NCBI RefSeq assembly: GCF_001524445.2
Contig: NZ_CP013418.1
Coordinates: 2,480,001-2,544,000 of the forward strand
Source: Burkholderia savannae
GTDB taxonomy: Bacteria > Pseudomonadota > Gammaproteobacteria > Burkholderiales > Burkholderiaceae
Direction: 5' to 3'
Length of the DNA: 64,000 bases
The position numbers were made by a program, and so were the translations under genes. This document shows, in pieces, positions 1 to 8,625 of this stretch. A model generated the notes under the pieces. The model did no database searches and was not told where the DNA came from. It saw only the letters and a program-made list of their open reading frames with translations. The first letter of the stretch is position 1, and each line of letters starts with the position of its first letter.

Positions 1-736
1 TGACGACGACGTCGACCGCATCGAGCATGTCGAACACGTGATCGCCCTGATCGCGCAGATGCGCGAACTCGCGCGCGTTGCAGAACACGACGTCGCATTG
101 CGGGAGGAGCGTCAAGGCGACCGGATCGCGCGAGTACATCCCGGACGGCGTCCAGCACAGCGCCGCGGCCGCACGGCGCGCGCGCACGAGCGCGACCGTC
201 TGCACGAGCGCGTCGACGCTCGGATCGAACAGCATGACCGCATCGCAGCGCGCGACGCCGGACAGCGCGGCGCGCACATCGTCGGCGACGAGCGACTCGT
301 TCGCGCCGCGATCGAGCAGCATGTAGTTGCAGCGCTCGGGGCCGAGCACGGGGATGATCGCGCGGCCGGTGTGCGCGTGCGCGATGCGCCGCACGAAGCG
401 CGTGTCGACGCCGCGCCGGTCGAGGTCGGCGAGCAGCCTCTCGCCGTCGGCGTCGTCGCCGACAGCCGCGACGATCGATACGGCCAGGCCGAGCGCCGAC
501 AGCGCGGACGCGCAGTTGCCCGCGTGCCCGCCCGGCAGCGTGATCGCCCGCACGGGCAGCGAGTCGCCTTCGCATGGCGACACGTCGCTGTACAGCAGCA
601 GATCGACGTTCAGCGAGCCGACGACGAGCACGCTCGCGTGCTGCGCGACGCGCGGCAGCACCGCCCGCTGGCTGCGGGGATCGGCCTGTTTGGCTGCAGC
701 GTCGCGCGATGCGGGCGCGTTGGTGCGGCTAGCCAC
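1..736 (-). CDS. PfkB-family carbohydrate kinase, C-terminal part outside the window
   Basis: Probable ATP-dependent sugar or nucleoside kinase of the PfkB (ribokinase-like) family. The N-terminal half is visible: a substrate-binding start (VVGSLNVDLLL, residues about 39-49) and the glycine-rich GGHAGNCASALSALG segment, both typical of the family. The C-terminal catalytic GAGD motif would lie beyond position 1 and is not seen. The start is a GTG that overlaps the stop of the upstream RidA gene by eight bases (GTGGCTAG), so translation is probably coupled. It is the last visible gene of the minus-strand operon led by inositol-phosphate synthase, which suggests a cyclitol or sugar-phosphate substrate; that is inference. 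Confidence 0.85.
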   Translation of the reverse strand, partial: MASRTNAPASRDAAAKQADPRSQRAVLPRVAQHASVLVVGSLNVDLLLYSDVSPCEGDSLPVRAITLPGGHAGNCASALSALGLAVSIVAAVGDDADGERLLADLDRRGVDTRFVRRIAHAHTGRAIIPVLGPERCNYMLLDRGANESLVADDVRAALSGVARCDAVMLFDPSVDALVQTVALVRARRAAAALCWTPSGMYSRDPVALTLLPQCDVVFCNAREFAHLRDQGDHVFDMLDAVDVVV

Positions 737-1151
737 GTCCGCCGTCCTCGCCGATCACGGCGATGCCGCTGATTTCGACGACACAGCCCGCCTCGGCGAG
801 CGACGCGACCTGTACGAGCGTGCTCGCGGGCGGCGGCGTGCCGAGCACGCGGTTGCGGATCGCGGACACTGCGGGAAAATCGGCGATGTCGCGCAGATAG
901 ATCACGACGTTGACGAGCGCCGAAAGATCGCCGCCCGCCGCGTCGAGGATGCGCGCGAGGCGCTCGAACACGATCTCGGTCTGCGCGCCCGCGTCGCCGG
1001 GCGCGAGCACGGCGCCGTCGGCGTCGGTCGCGACCTGGCCGCTGATGAAGAGGAGGCGCTGCCCCGCGCCGATCGGCACGGACACGGCGGGCGAATACTT
1101 GCCGATCGGCCGCGAGTGGCCGGCGGGATGAATGCCTGTGAAGATCGTCAC
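729..1151 (-). CDS. RidA/YjgF-family protein (140 aa)
   Basis: RidA-family proteins hydrolyse reactive enamines and imines, and some members act in secondary metabolism. Family signatures are visible: GKYSPAVSVPIGAGQRLLFI near the N-terminus, the GQVATDADG turn, VNVVIYLRDIADF in the middle, and a C-terminal PPPASTLVQVASLA block in the usual place. The common conserved arginine of the RP.R motif is replaced here (TPPPASTLV), so deaminase activity is uncertain. The GTG start overlaps the stop of the SDR gene (GTGA). Length is normal for the family. Confidence 0.85.
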   Translation of the reverse strand: MTIFTGIHPAGHSRPIGKYSPAVSVPIGAGQRLLFISGQVATDADGAVLAPGDAGAQTEIVFERLARILDAAGGDLSALVNVVIYLRDIADFPAVSAIRNRVLGTPPPASTLVQVASLAEAGCVVEISGIAVIGEDGGRG

Positions 1152-1894
1152 GCTGGGTTTCCTCCCGGGAAAGGGCCGAAGCTGGATGCGAACGCGGTGA
1201 CGCGCAGCTCGCGGATTTCGATATGAGGCGGGCCGTCGAATAGATCCGCGACGATCGTCGCGATGTCGGCCGCGTCGAGCGCGCCGGGACGGCTGCCGGG
1301 CGCGGCCGACGCGTGGCCGCCCTGGAAATGCGTGTCGATGCGGCTCGGCAGCACGGCGGTCATCCGGACGCCGCGCTCGCGCAGCTCCTGTCGCGCAATC
1401 TCGAAGAGCTGATAGAAGCCCGCCTTCGACGCGCAATACGCGCCCCGCTCGGCGAACGGCCACACGCTCGCGTCGGACATCATGCCGACGATCAGCGGAT
1501 GGCGCGCCTCGAGCAGTGGGACGCACGCCTTCAGCGTGTGGAACGCGCCGTCGAGATTGGTGCGCAGCGTGCGGCTCCATTCGTCGGACGCCGTATCGGC
1601 GATGCGCGCCCACCGGCCGCATCCCGCGTTGACGACGACGCCCGCGAGCGCCGCGTCCTGCGCGTGCAGCGCGCGGCCCGCCGCCTCGACGGCGGCGGCG
1701 TCGCCGACGTCGACGGCCGCCGTGTGGACACGGCATCCGGCCGCGCCGAGGCGTTGCGCGATCGCGTCGAGGTCGGACGCGGATCGAGCCCATAGTGCGA
1801 GGTCGTAGCCGCGCTGCGCGAGCGTTTCGGCGATCGCGAGGCCGACGCCGCGGCTCGCGCCCGTCACGAGGACGGTGCCGCGCCGCGCGCTCAT
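1148..1894 (-). CDS. Short-chain dehydrogenase/reductase (248 aa)
   Basis: Classical SDR oxidoreductase. The nucleotide-binding motif TGASRGVG lies at residues about 10-17, the NAG motif (VVVNAGCG) in the middle, and the catalytic YxxxK is AYCASKAGF, preceded by a serine in GMMSDASVW. The substrate is unknown. ATG overlaps the stop of the upstream PfpI gene (ATGA) and the stop overlaps the RidA start, so it is translationally coupled on both sides. Operon context suggests oxidation or reduction of an inositol-derived intermediate, which is inference only. Confidence 0.88.
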   Translation of the reverse strand: MSARRGTVLVTGASRGVGLAIAETLAQRGYDLALWARSASDLDAIAQRLGAAGCRVHTAAVDVGDAAAVEAAGRALHAQDAALAGVVVNAGCGRWARIADTASDEWSRTLRTNLDGAFHTLKACVPLLEARHPLIVGMMSDASVWPFAERGAYCASKAGFYQLFEIARQELRERGVRMTAVLPSRIDTHFQGGHASAAPGSRPGALDAADIATIVADLFDGPPHIEIRELRVTAFASSFGPFPGGNPA

Positions 1895-2574
1895 GCGGTC
1901 GCCTCCAAAAGCCGCGCGGCGGCCGCGCCGCGACCCGGCCGCAACTCCATCCGGGCCGCCACCGGTGCGACTGCGTACGGCGCAAAATCGGCGAGTAGCT
2001 GGAACGCGAGATCGGTCGCTTTCGTCGAAGGCGACGCATCGCCGCCGACCGACCACAGGCGTCCGTCCGCGATGAGGCCCGCGGCAGGCTCGACGGACGG
2101 CGCGACGTCGCGCAGCCATTGCTGCTTGTCGTGATGGATCGCGAGCCGTCGTCCGTTCGCGATGCCGGCCGCTGCCACGAGCAGCGCGCCCGAGCACACT
2201 ACATAGATCGCCGCGCCGCGCATATGCGCGCGTGCCAGCAGCGTGGCGAGCGACGGGTGCCGGGCCGCGGCCGCCGCACCGCGTCCGCCCGGCACGACGA
2301 TCGCGTGCGCGTGATCGAGCGTGTCGAGCGGCGCGCCGCAGCTCAGGTCGATACCGCACGAAGTCGTGATGACGCGCGACGCCGCCGCGATCGCGACGCG
2401 CAGCGGCGCGGCGCCGTCCGGCGCGGTCACGGCCGACGCCTTCGCGAGCACGGCATGCACACCGAACAGATCGAGCGCGTCGACGCCGTCGTACGCGAGC
2501 AGAATGACGTCGATCGTCGCCGCTGCGTAGCCGCCAGGGCGTTCGATGCCGCGTTTCGGATGCGCCATCGTCAT
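1891..2574 (-). CDS. DJ-1/PfpI-family protein (227 aa)
   Basis: Class I glutamine-amidotransferase-like fold of the DJ-1/PfpI superfamily. The nucleophile elbow is YVVCSGALLVAAAGI, with the cysteine where isonitrile hydratases and GlxA-type regulators carry theirs. It is followed by the GRRLAIHHDKQQWL segment that replaces the usual ATTHW. There is no C-terminal AraC helix-turn-helix, so it is more likely an enzyme or ligand-binding protein than a regulator. It lies four bases behind the inositol-phosphate synthase gene and overlaps the SDR. The reaction cannot be named. An alternative ATG lies two codons downstream. Confidence 0.8.
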   Translation of the reverse strand: MTMAHPKRGIERPGGYAAATIDVILLAYDGVDALDLFGVHAVLAKASAVTAPDGAAPLRVAIAAASRVITTSCGIDLSCGAPLDTLDHAHAIVVPGGRGAAAAARHPSLATLLARAHMRGAAIYVVCSGALLVAAAGIANGRRLAIHHDKQQWLRDVAPSVEPAAGLIADGRLWSVGGDASPSTKATDLAFQLLADFAPYAVAPVAARMELRPGRGAAAARLLEATA

Positions 2575-2578
2575 GCTC

Positions 2579-3640
2579 TCAAGCGGCGGACGCGTCGAGT
2601 GCGCGAAAGCTCGCGTCGATGCTTTGGGGCGTGATCTTGTCGTGTCCGCCGACGGGTGACTTCAGCAGCTTCGCGGCCGCGGCCGGAAAGCCGGCGAGCT
2701 TCGCGCGGCGCGATGCGGCGGCGATCCGGATCAGATCGATGATGACACCCGCGGCATTGCTCGAATCCTGGACCTTCAGCTTCAGATCGAGCTGTACCGG
2801 CGTGCCGCCCCAGCCGACGCCCTCGATGTTCACGATCGCAACCTTGTTGTCCTTCAGCTGCCCGATATAGCCGGCCGACGGGATGATCTCGACGCGAGAT
2901 GTATCGACGCCGTCCTGCGCGAGCGCATTGAGCTTCGACTGCTGTTTGCTCGCGCCGCGCTCGCGCAGGTTGCGAAAGTCCTCGTTGCCGCCGAAGTTCA
3001 GTTGATACGAGCTCTGCAGCGTGATGCCGCGATCGCTCAGCAGTCCGAGCAGCGCGCGATGCACGACCGACGTGCCGAAGTGGCTCGCCAGATCGTCGCC
3101 CACGAGCGGCACGCCGGCCGCCTGATAGGCGTCGAGCAACGCGGGCGTGCGCGCGACGAGCTCCGGCGTGCAGTTGACGAACGCCACGCCGGCAGCGAGC
3201 GCCGCGCGCGCATACGCTTCGGCCGCCCATTGCAAGCCGGTCGGCAGAGAATAGAGCAGTACTTCGGCTTCGCTTTCGCGCAGGCGGCGCACGACGTGCT
3301 TGAATGCGTCGTCGTCGTCGCGGGTGGTCTCGGCCGTCAAGCCCTGATCCACCGGGAACGGGATGGCCGGCAGCGGTGCGCCGAGCATCGGATAGTTGTT
3401 CGGCGGCGCGAGCACGGCCGCGTCGAACGGGCGGCCGACCTTGTTCGGATGGACGTCGAATGCGGCGACGAACTCGACGTCGCTTACGCCGATGCCGCCG
3501 ATGCGCGGCCGCTTGATGCCGACGAATTCGCGCTCGTCGACACCCTGGTCGCGAAGCGCCCGATAGTATTCGATGCCTTGGAACAGTGCCGATATGTTGT
3601 TACCCACGCCGGCAACTGCGAGACGAATGCGCTGAGCCAT
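2579..3640 (-). CDS. myo-Inositol-1-phosphate synthase family protein (353 aa)
   Basis: Converts glucose 6-phosphate to inositol 1-phosphate by an NAD-dependent oxidation, aldol cyclisation and reduction. The NAD-binding motif AGVGNNISALFQG is at residues 10-22. Other family blocks are NCTPE, the GDDLASHFGTSVVHRALL helix, LNFGGNEDFRNL and LKDNKVAIVNIEGVGWGG. Length fits the short bacterial/actinobacterial type rather than the roughly 500-residue eukaryotic type. An AGGAG lies about ten bases upstream of the ATG. It is the first gene of a minus-strand operon with PfpI, SDR, RidA and PfkB genes, so the inositol phosphate is likely a dedicated precursor rather than a housekeeping product. Confidence 0.88.
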   Translation of the reverse strand: MAQRIRLAVAGVGNNISALFQGIEYYRALRDQGVDEREFVGIKRPRIGGIGVSDVEFVAAFDVHPNKVGRPFDAAVLAPPNNYPMLGAPLPAIPFPVDQGLTAETTRDDDDAFKHVVRRLRESEAEVLLYSLPTGLQWAAEAYARAALAAGVAFVNCTPELVARTPALLDAYQAAGVPLVGDDLASHFGTSVVHRALLGLLSDRGITLQSSYQLNFGGNEDFRNLRERGASKQQSKLNALAQDGVDTSRVEIIPSAGYIGQLKDNKVAIVNIEGVGWGGTPVQLDLKLKVQDSSNAAGVIIDLIRIAAASRRAKLAGFPAAAAKLLKSPVGGHDKITPQSIDASFRALDASAA

Positions 3641-4291
3641 GTCTCGGTCTCCTCGTAACGTACGTGTGTCTATTGAATCGGATCGTTTGCCGAAATGTTG
3701 CGGAATGCAATCGATAAACTGATTCCGTTCTATATTTACGGTTTAATAGAAAATTGAGCGGCGAAACGGAAGGTGGCAGTTTTTATTGATGAGTTGATTT
3801 TTTGGTGGAACACAACTCTTCAATATTAGTCGCCGGAATTGGATTATCAAGGCGAGAGGCGATGAGATGCCGGGCGATTGCTTGATGGAACATTCAAGCG
3901 GCGTTCCGCCATGTTTTTTAATGAGGGGCGAAACCGTTTAATTTATATTTAATTGAATTGCGAATTTGTCGATTTTATTGCTTGTGATTCGTGCTGTAAA
4001 TTGCGGCGTGGATTTGTTGATGGATTAAGCCGCTCCGAGCGGCTTCGGAAAACGACCCTCATTGACGGACGGCAGGGTCGTGGCGCCCGGCCGTCGATTG
4101 CGACGCGACGCGCGAGGCGTCGTGCGATCGATCAGACCCGCGCGCCGTGGCGGGGATCAACACTTGTCGCGAGATCTCCGACGGAAATCAGCCGTGAATC
4201 AGGCTGTTCGGGAGTCCGCTCATCCCGGTGCACAGATAACGATTCTTGGCTGCCTTGTACACAAAATTGCGGACAGGTCCTTATCGTTAAT
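3641..4291. other. Intergenic, AT-rich upstream region of the inositol-phosphate operon
   Basis: No convincing gene. The part nearest the synthase (about 3660-3960) is clearly richer in A and T than the surroundings, as expected for a regulated promoter region. I could not fix a -35/-10 pair or a terminator for the HAD gene here. Confidence 0.5.
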
Positions 4292-4957
4292 CTATCGGCT
4301 TGGGGCACGCTCGAGGAATTCCCACAGCCCCCGATCCCCGAAATCTTTGATCGCCGTCTTCGCTCCTGCTTCTCTCAATTTCTCCTCACCCAACGCCGTC
4401 AACATCCCGAACGTAAAAATCCCAGCCGAACTCGCCGAGCGCACCCCCGACGCCGAATCCTCGAACGCCACCGCGTCTTCCGCCTTCGCCCCGAGCAACT
4501 CCAGCGCGGTCAAATAAGGCAACGGATGCGGCTTCCCATGTTCCAGCTCGCCGCCGATCACAAGCGTGCCGAACCGCTCCGCGAGCCCCAACGCATTGAG
4601 CATCATCGTCGCATTCTCGCGCGGCGCATTCGTCACGACCGCGGTCTTCGCGCCAACCCGCTCCGCATACCCGAGAATATCCGCCGTCCCCGCCGTCGGC
4701 GTCAGCTTCGCGCCCAGCTGCGCACGAAACAGCCGCTCCTTTTCCGCCGCCAGCTCGGTATATTCCGCCGCCGGCATCCCCGGAAACAACTCCCCGAAAA
4801 TCAGGTCGTCGGAAAACCCCATCACGTGCGTCTTGTAGTAATCGATATCGATCGACCGATTCCAGCGCGCGAGCAGCGCGTTATACGCATTCAGATGCAA
4901 CGCGTCGGTATCGATGAGCGTACCGTCCAGATCGAACAACAGGGTGAGCGCGGTCAC
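4292..4957 (-). CDS. HAD-superfamily phosphatase, beta-phosphoglucomutase/phosphatase type (221 aa)
   Basis: Phosphatase of the HAD superfamily with an alpha-helical cap. Motif I is LLFDLDGTLIDTDALH at the N-terminus, motif II is VVTNAPRENA, and motif III/IV is GKPHPLPYLTALELLG plus FEDSASGVRSASSAG. This pattern is shared by sugar-phosphate phosphatases and phosphoglycolate phosphatase. I chose the GTG at 4957 because an AAAGGAG lies eight bases before it; an upstream ATG in frame would place that ribosome-binding site inside the protein. It is a single gene. Substrate not predictable from sequence alone. Confidence 0.85.
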   Translation of the reverse strand: MTALTLLFDLDGTLIDTDALHLNAYNALLARWNRSIDIDYYKTHVMGFSDDLIFGELFPGMPAAEYTELAAEKERLFRAQLGAKLTPTAGTADILGYAERVGAKTAVVTNAPRENATMMLNALGLAERFGTLVIGGELEHGKPHPLPYLTALELLGAKAEDAVAFEDSASGVRSASSAGIFTFGMLTALGEEKLREAGAKTAIKDFGDRGLWEFLERAPSR

Positions 4958-5360
4958 TTGGCGGAACTCCTTTCGAAGCGTCATGGTGTCGCATTCGTCA
5001 TACGTAAGCGAATGCCGCTCAACGCTAACACAATCGGCGGCATCGTGTCGGAATATGTGACCGATGCGGCGAACCCGCTCTCGCAGCCATGAGCCGCGAA
5101 TTCGCGCATGACGGACAGGCCACACGTATCGCCCTTGCAGGCGGAACCGGATCGGCAGGCCGCGATGATCCTTCGTGCGCTGACGAAGGGCGCCGCGCGC
5201 CGCCGCCGCGCGGTGCGTGCGCTGCCAGAAGCCGCGGCGCGCATCGCGGGTGAACAGGGGATCAAATGCGGAATCGAAGCCGCGTGCGAAGCGCCGCGCG
5301 CCGACGAACGGCACGTAACGACTGTCGGCATCGCGCGAGGCGCGTGAACGATCGATGCGC
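4958..5360. other. Intergenic region, no gene seen
   Basis: Some 400 bases between the phosphatase start and the end of the fatty-acyl operon. Open frames here are short, lack a ribosome-binding site and resemble no family I know. No clear terminator was found. Confidence 0.4.
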
Positions 5361-6332
5361 TCAGCCTTCCTGCTCCGCCGTCAGCCAGTCGAGCACAAGT
5401 GTCGCGAACGCGTCGCTCTCCTCGAGCTCCGGCGAATGCCCCGCATGCTCGAAGCCCGGATGCCGGACCGCGTGCGGCACGTGCTGCGCAATCGACCACT
5501 TGCAGCTATGCCGGTGCGTGCGGTCCGCCGCGCCCCACGTGAGCAGCGTCGGCTGCCGGACCTGCACGGCGCGCGGCGCATCGTCGTAGAAGCGCTGCCA
5601 CAGCGAGCCGAGGCAGCAGAATGCGCCGTGATCGAAGGACGTATCGAGCATCGGTGCGAATTCGCGATAACGGTCTTTCGCCATCGCCTGACGGAACCAG
5701 CCGATGCCGATCTTCCGCGCGCCGAACGCGCACGCGCACTGTCCGACGAACGGCGTCGAGAGCAGGCTGCGCGCGTCGACGCGCCGCGCCCATGCGACCT
5801 GTTCGTCCCACGCCGGGCTTTGCCAAAGCAGCAGCCTGTCGACGAGCTCCGGCCGCGCCGCCGCGATCTGCAGCGCGATATGCGCCCATACGCACGAGAA
5901 CGCGAGCAGGTATGGCCCTTCGTTCAGGCTCGCGAGCATCGCCTCGATCGCCGCGCGGTAGTCGTCGAACGAAAACGTGAAACGCCGGTTCGGCACGGAA
6001 AAGCCGAAGCCCGGCGGCTCGAAGCAGACGACGCGCGCATGTTGCGCGACGCGCGAGATCAGCCGGTCGAAGTGCTCGACGACGCTCGGCGGATCGCAGA
6101 CGAACACGATCGTCGGACGTTCGCCCGCGCGCGAGCCGGCGGCGCGTACGCGGATCGTCGCGGTCGGCACGTCGCAAAAGCGCACGTCCGGCCGCGATTG
6201 GGCGGCCCAGCCGTGTCTGATCCGCGACGCGCGCGGGCCGAGCCGCAGCGGATCGAGCCACGTCATGCCGATATCGGCGCGCCGTTCGCGAGTGCTCGCG
6301 AGCGCCGCGTTCTTCAGGCGTCGCGTGCTCAT
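5361..6332 (-). CDS. Alpha/beta-hydrolase (323 aa)
   Basis: Last gene of the fatty-acyl operon. The fold is recognisable from the strand-turn VVCFEPPGFGFS, the nucleophile elbow LLAFSCVWA (serine 146; both glycines of the usual GxSxG are replaced, by A and V), the acid region TWGAADRTH, and the catalytic histidine in FEHAGHSPELE. It probably releases or hydrolyses an acyl ester or thioester. The product-releasing role is inferred from position, six bases behind a hotdog thioesterase. The unusual nucleophile elbow leaves room for a non-hydrolytic function. Confidence 0.8.
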   Translation of the reverse strand: MSTRRLKNAALASTRERRADIGMTWLDPLRLGPRASRIRHGWAAQSRPDVRFCDVPTATIRVRAAGSRAGERPTIVFVCDPPSVVEHFDRLISRVAQHARVVCFEPPGFGFSVPNRRFTFSFDDYRAAIEAMLASLNEGPYLLAFSCVWAHIALQIAAARPELVDRLLLWQSPAWDEQVAWARRVDARSLLSTPFVGQCACAFGARKIGIGWFRQAMAKDRYREFAPMLDTSFDHGAFCCLGSLWQRFYDDAPRAVQVRQPTLLTWGAADRTHRHSCKWSIAQHVPHAVRHPGFEHAGHSPELEESDAFATLVLDWLTAEQEG

Positions 6333-6338
6333 CGCGAT

Positions 6339-6758
6339 TTACTTCGTTGGCCAGAGAATCATCTGCGTGCAGCGGAACGTCGCGAGCAGCTTGTCCGTTT
6401 CGCGGTGCCGGACGGTCGCGTCCCACACCTGCGTCATGCGGCCGGCATGGATCGCGCGCGCCTCGCAGACAATCCCGCCTTCGCGCGCGGTGCCCATGAA
6501 ATTGCTCTTCAGCTCGAGCGTGCTGAAGCTGGATGCGCCTTCCGGCAGGCTCGCGAGGCATCCGTAGCCGCACGCGGTGTCGGCGAGGCCGACGATCGTC
6601 CCCGCATGCAGGATGCCGTGCGCGAGCACGGCCTTGCGTATCGTCAGTTCGGCGCGCACGTAGTGTTTCTCGACCTGATTGACGACGATGCCGAGCAGGC
6701 CCGGCAGATAGTCGGCGCCGAACCGGTTGAAGTAGTCCGCATCCAGTTTTTCTTGCAT
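6339..6758 (-). CDS. PaaI-type hotdog-fold thioesterase (139 aa)
   Basis: Small acyl-thioesterase of the PaaI/4HBT type. The signature LAHGILHAGTIVGLADTA (residues about 45-62) carries the family HG..H.G turn and the catalytic acid in LADTA; LKSNFMGTA and the final strand TVRHRETDKLLATF also fit. Such enzymes cleave acyl-CoA or acyl-ACP. It sits 13 bases behind the acyl-AMP ligase gene, so the likely substrate is the carrier-bound acyl chain made by this operon. Confidence 0.85.
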   Translation of the reverse strand: MQEKLDADYFNRFGADYLPGLLGIVVNQVEKHYVRAELTIRKAVLAHGILHAGTIVGLADTACGYGCLASLPEGASSFSTLELKSNFMGTAREGGIVCEARAIHAGRMTQVWDATVRHRETDKLLATFRCTQMILWPTK

Positions 6759-6771
6759 GCCGCGTTCCTCG

Positions 6772-8625
6772 TCAGTTGTTCCGGATCTCGTTCGGCGTGC
6801 CGAGCTGCGCGCGCCACTGGGTGATGACCGGCAGCGTGTCGTTGAGAAACAGTTCGCGACAGGCGTGCCGCTGGATCTTTCCGCTCGTCGTCTTCGGTAT
6901 CGCCGACGGCGGCGTGAAGACGATGTTGTGCACCGCGATGCCGTGCTGCAGAGTGATTGCCCGACGCAGCCGGCCGAACAGCGCGTCGGGCGTGAGGCCG
7001 ACCATTTCGTGGCCGCCGTCGCCGAGCGCCTTCAGGTAGCGGGCCCGCAACTCGCGCACGACGATCACTTGCGGCGTCGCCTCGGTATCGAGCGCGAACA
7101 CCGCGCATCCGCCGGGGCGGAACAGCTCGACGTCGAGCTCCTCGATCGTCGCCTCGACGTCGTGCGGATAATGATTCGCGCCGCGAATCAGCATCATGTC
7201 CTTCAGACGTCCCGTGACGAAAACCCCGGCCCCCGACCGATAGCCGTAGTCGCCGGTGCGCAGGAACCGCCCGTCGTAGCCGGGCAGTTCGTTTTCGAAG
7301 GTCTGTGCGCTCAGCTCGCGATTGTTCCAGTAGCCGAGCGCGACGCTTGGCCCCTGCGCCCAGATTTCGCCGACCCGGCCATCATCGCATGGAACGCGCG
7401 TGTCGGGATCGACGATCAGCACCACGCTGTCGCCGGCCGCGTCGCCGCATCCGATTGCCGTGTTCGCGCGCGCGTGCCGCTCGTCGCCGGTGCCGTTGGC
7501 GTCGGCGTCGTCGGATGCGCGCGTCGGCTGCGCGCCGCGCGGCGCGCACGCGACGACGGGCGGCTGCGATTTCAGTCCGCCCGTCATGAACAGCGTGTGC
7601 TCGGCGAGGCCGTAGCACGGATAGAACGCGCGTTCGTCGAAGCCGCAGCGCGCGAAGCGTTGCGCGAACGCCTGCAGCGTGGCGGGCCGAATCGGTTCCG
7701 CGCCGACGAACGCGACGCTCCATGAGCGCAGGTCGAGCTTGTCGAAATCGGCATCGGCGATGCGCATCGTCGCGAGCATCTGATACGCGAAATTCGGTCC
7801 GCCGCTCGTCGTCGCGCGCCGCTCGCCGATCGTGCGCAGCCAGCGCAGCGGGTGCTTCAGGAAGTCGACGTGCGACATCAGCGTGACCGGAAAACCGGCG
7901 TAGAGCGGCTGCAGGATGCCGCCGATCAGGCCCATGTCGTGGTACGGCGGCAGCCAGATCGCGCCGCGGCTGTTCGCGTCGTGCTCGAAGCGGCTCGCGA
8001 TGAGGGCGGAGTTGTGCAGCAGGTTGCGGTGGCCGATCATCACGCCTTTCGGCGCGCCGGTCGAGCCGGACGTGTATTGCAGGTAGACGGGCGTCCGGTG
8101 ATCGACGGCGCGCGGCGCGCGGCGCGCGCCGTCGTCGAGCAGCGTGTCGACCGTGAGCCAGCGCAGGCCGTCGAGCGCGGGCGAACCGGTTTCGACGCGA
8201 TTCGCGCTGTCGCGCCCGGACGTCGTCGACAGGATCGCGGCCGGCGCGCAGTCCGCGACGATGCCGATCAACCGCCGCAGCGTGCGTTCCGCTTGCGCGG
8301 GCTCGACCGGATACGCGGGCACCGCGACGACGCCCGCATACATGCAGCCGAACAGCGCGACGATGTAGTCGATGCCCGGCGGAAACAGGAGCAGCACGCG
8401 ATCCCCCGGCCGGGCGACTTCCGCCAGCGCCGCCGCGACGGCGCCCGCGCGCCGGTCCAGGTCCGCGCAAGTCAGATGCCGCTCGTCGCGATCGCCGCCC
8501 GTGACGAACGTATAGACGCGCAGGTCCGGCTGATGCGCGGCGCGATGTTGCGCGAGCTCGACGAAATCGGCGAACGCGCCGGCGGCGTTCGCGCCGGTGG
8601 GCGCCGAATGATTCGCATGCTTCAT
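6772..8625 (-). CDS. Fatty acyl-AMP ligase (FAAL, 617 aa)
   Basis: Activates a free fatty acid as acyl-adenylate and hands it to an acyl carrier protein rather than to CoA. The AMP-binding core YTSGSTGAPKG is at residues 184-194. The block WLPPYHDMGLIGGILQPLYA followed by TSGGPNFAYQM is diagnostic of the FAAL branch and is not found in ordinary FadD ligases. Later motifs are FYPCYGLAEHTLF, RTGDYG and GRLKDMMLIRGANHYPHD. The start is the ATG that overlaps the amidohydrolase stop (ATGA); an open frame extends further upstream but runs inside that gene. The ACP at 11665-11949 is the likely acceptor. Confidence 0.93.
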   Translation of the reverse strand: MKHANHSAPTGANAAGAFADFVELAQHRAAHQPDLRVYTFVTGGDRDERHLTCADLDRRAGAVAAALAEVARPGDRVLLLFPPGIDYIVALFGCMYAGVVAVPAYPVEPAQAERTLRRLIGIVADCAPAAILSTTSGRDSANRVETGSPALDGLRWLTVDTLLDDGARRAPRAVDHRTPVYLQYTSGSTGAPKGVMIGHRNLLHNSALIASRFEHDANSRGAIWLPPYHDMGLIGGILQPLYAGFPVTLMSHVDFLKHPLRWLRTIGERRATTSGGPNFAYQMLATMRIADADFDKLDLRSWSVAFVGAEPIRPATLQAFAQRFARCGFDERAFYPCYGLAEHTLFMTGGLKSQPPVVACAPRGAQPTRASDDADANGTGDERHARANTAIGCGDAAGDSVVLIVDPDTRVPCDDGRVGEIWAQGPSVALGYWNNRELSAQTFENELPGYDGRFLRTGDYGYRSGAGVFVTGRLKDMMLIRGANHYPHDVEATIEELDVELFRPGGCAVFALDTEATPQVIVVRELRARYLKALGDGGHEMVGLTPDALFGRLRRAITLQHGIAVHNIVFTPPSAIPKTTSGKIQRHACRELFLNDTLPVITQWRAQLGTPNEIRNN

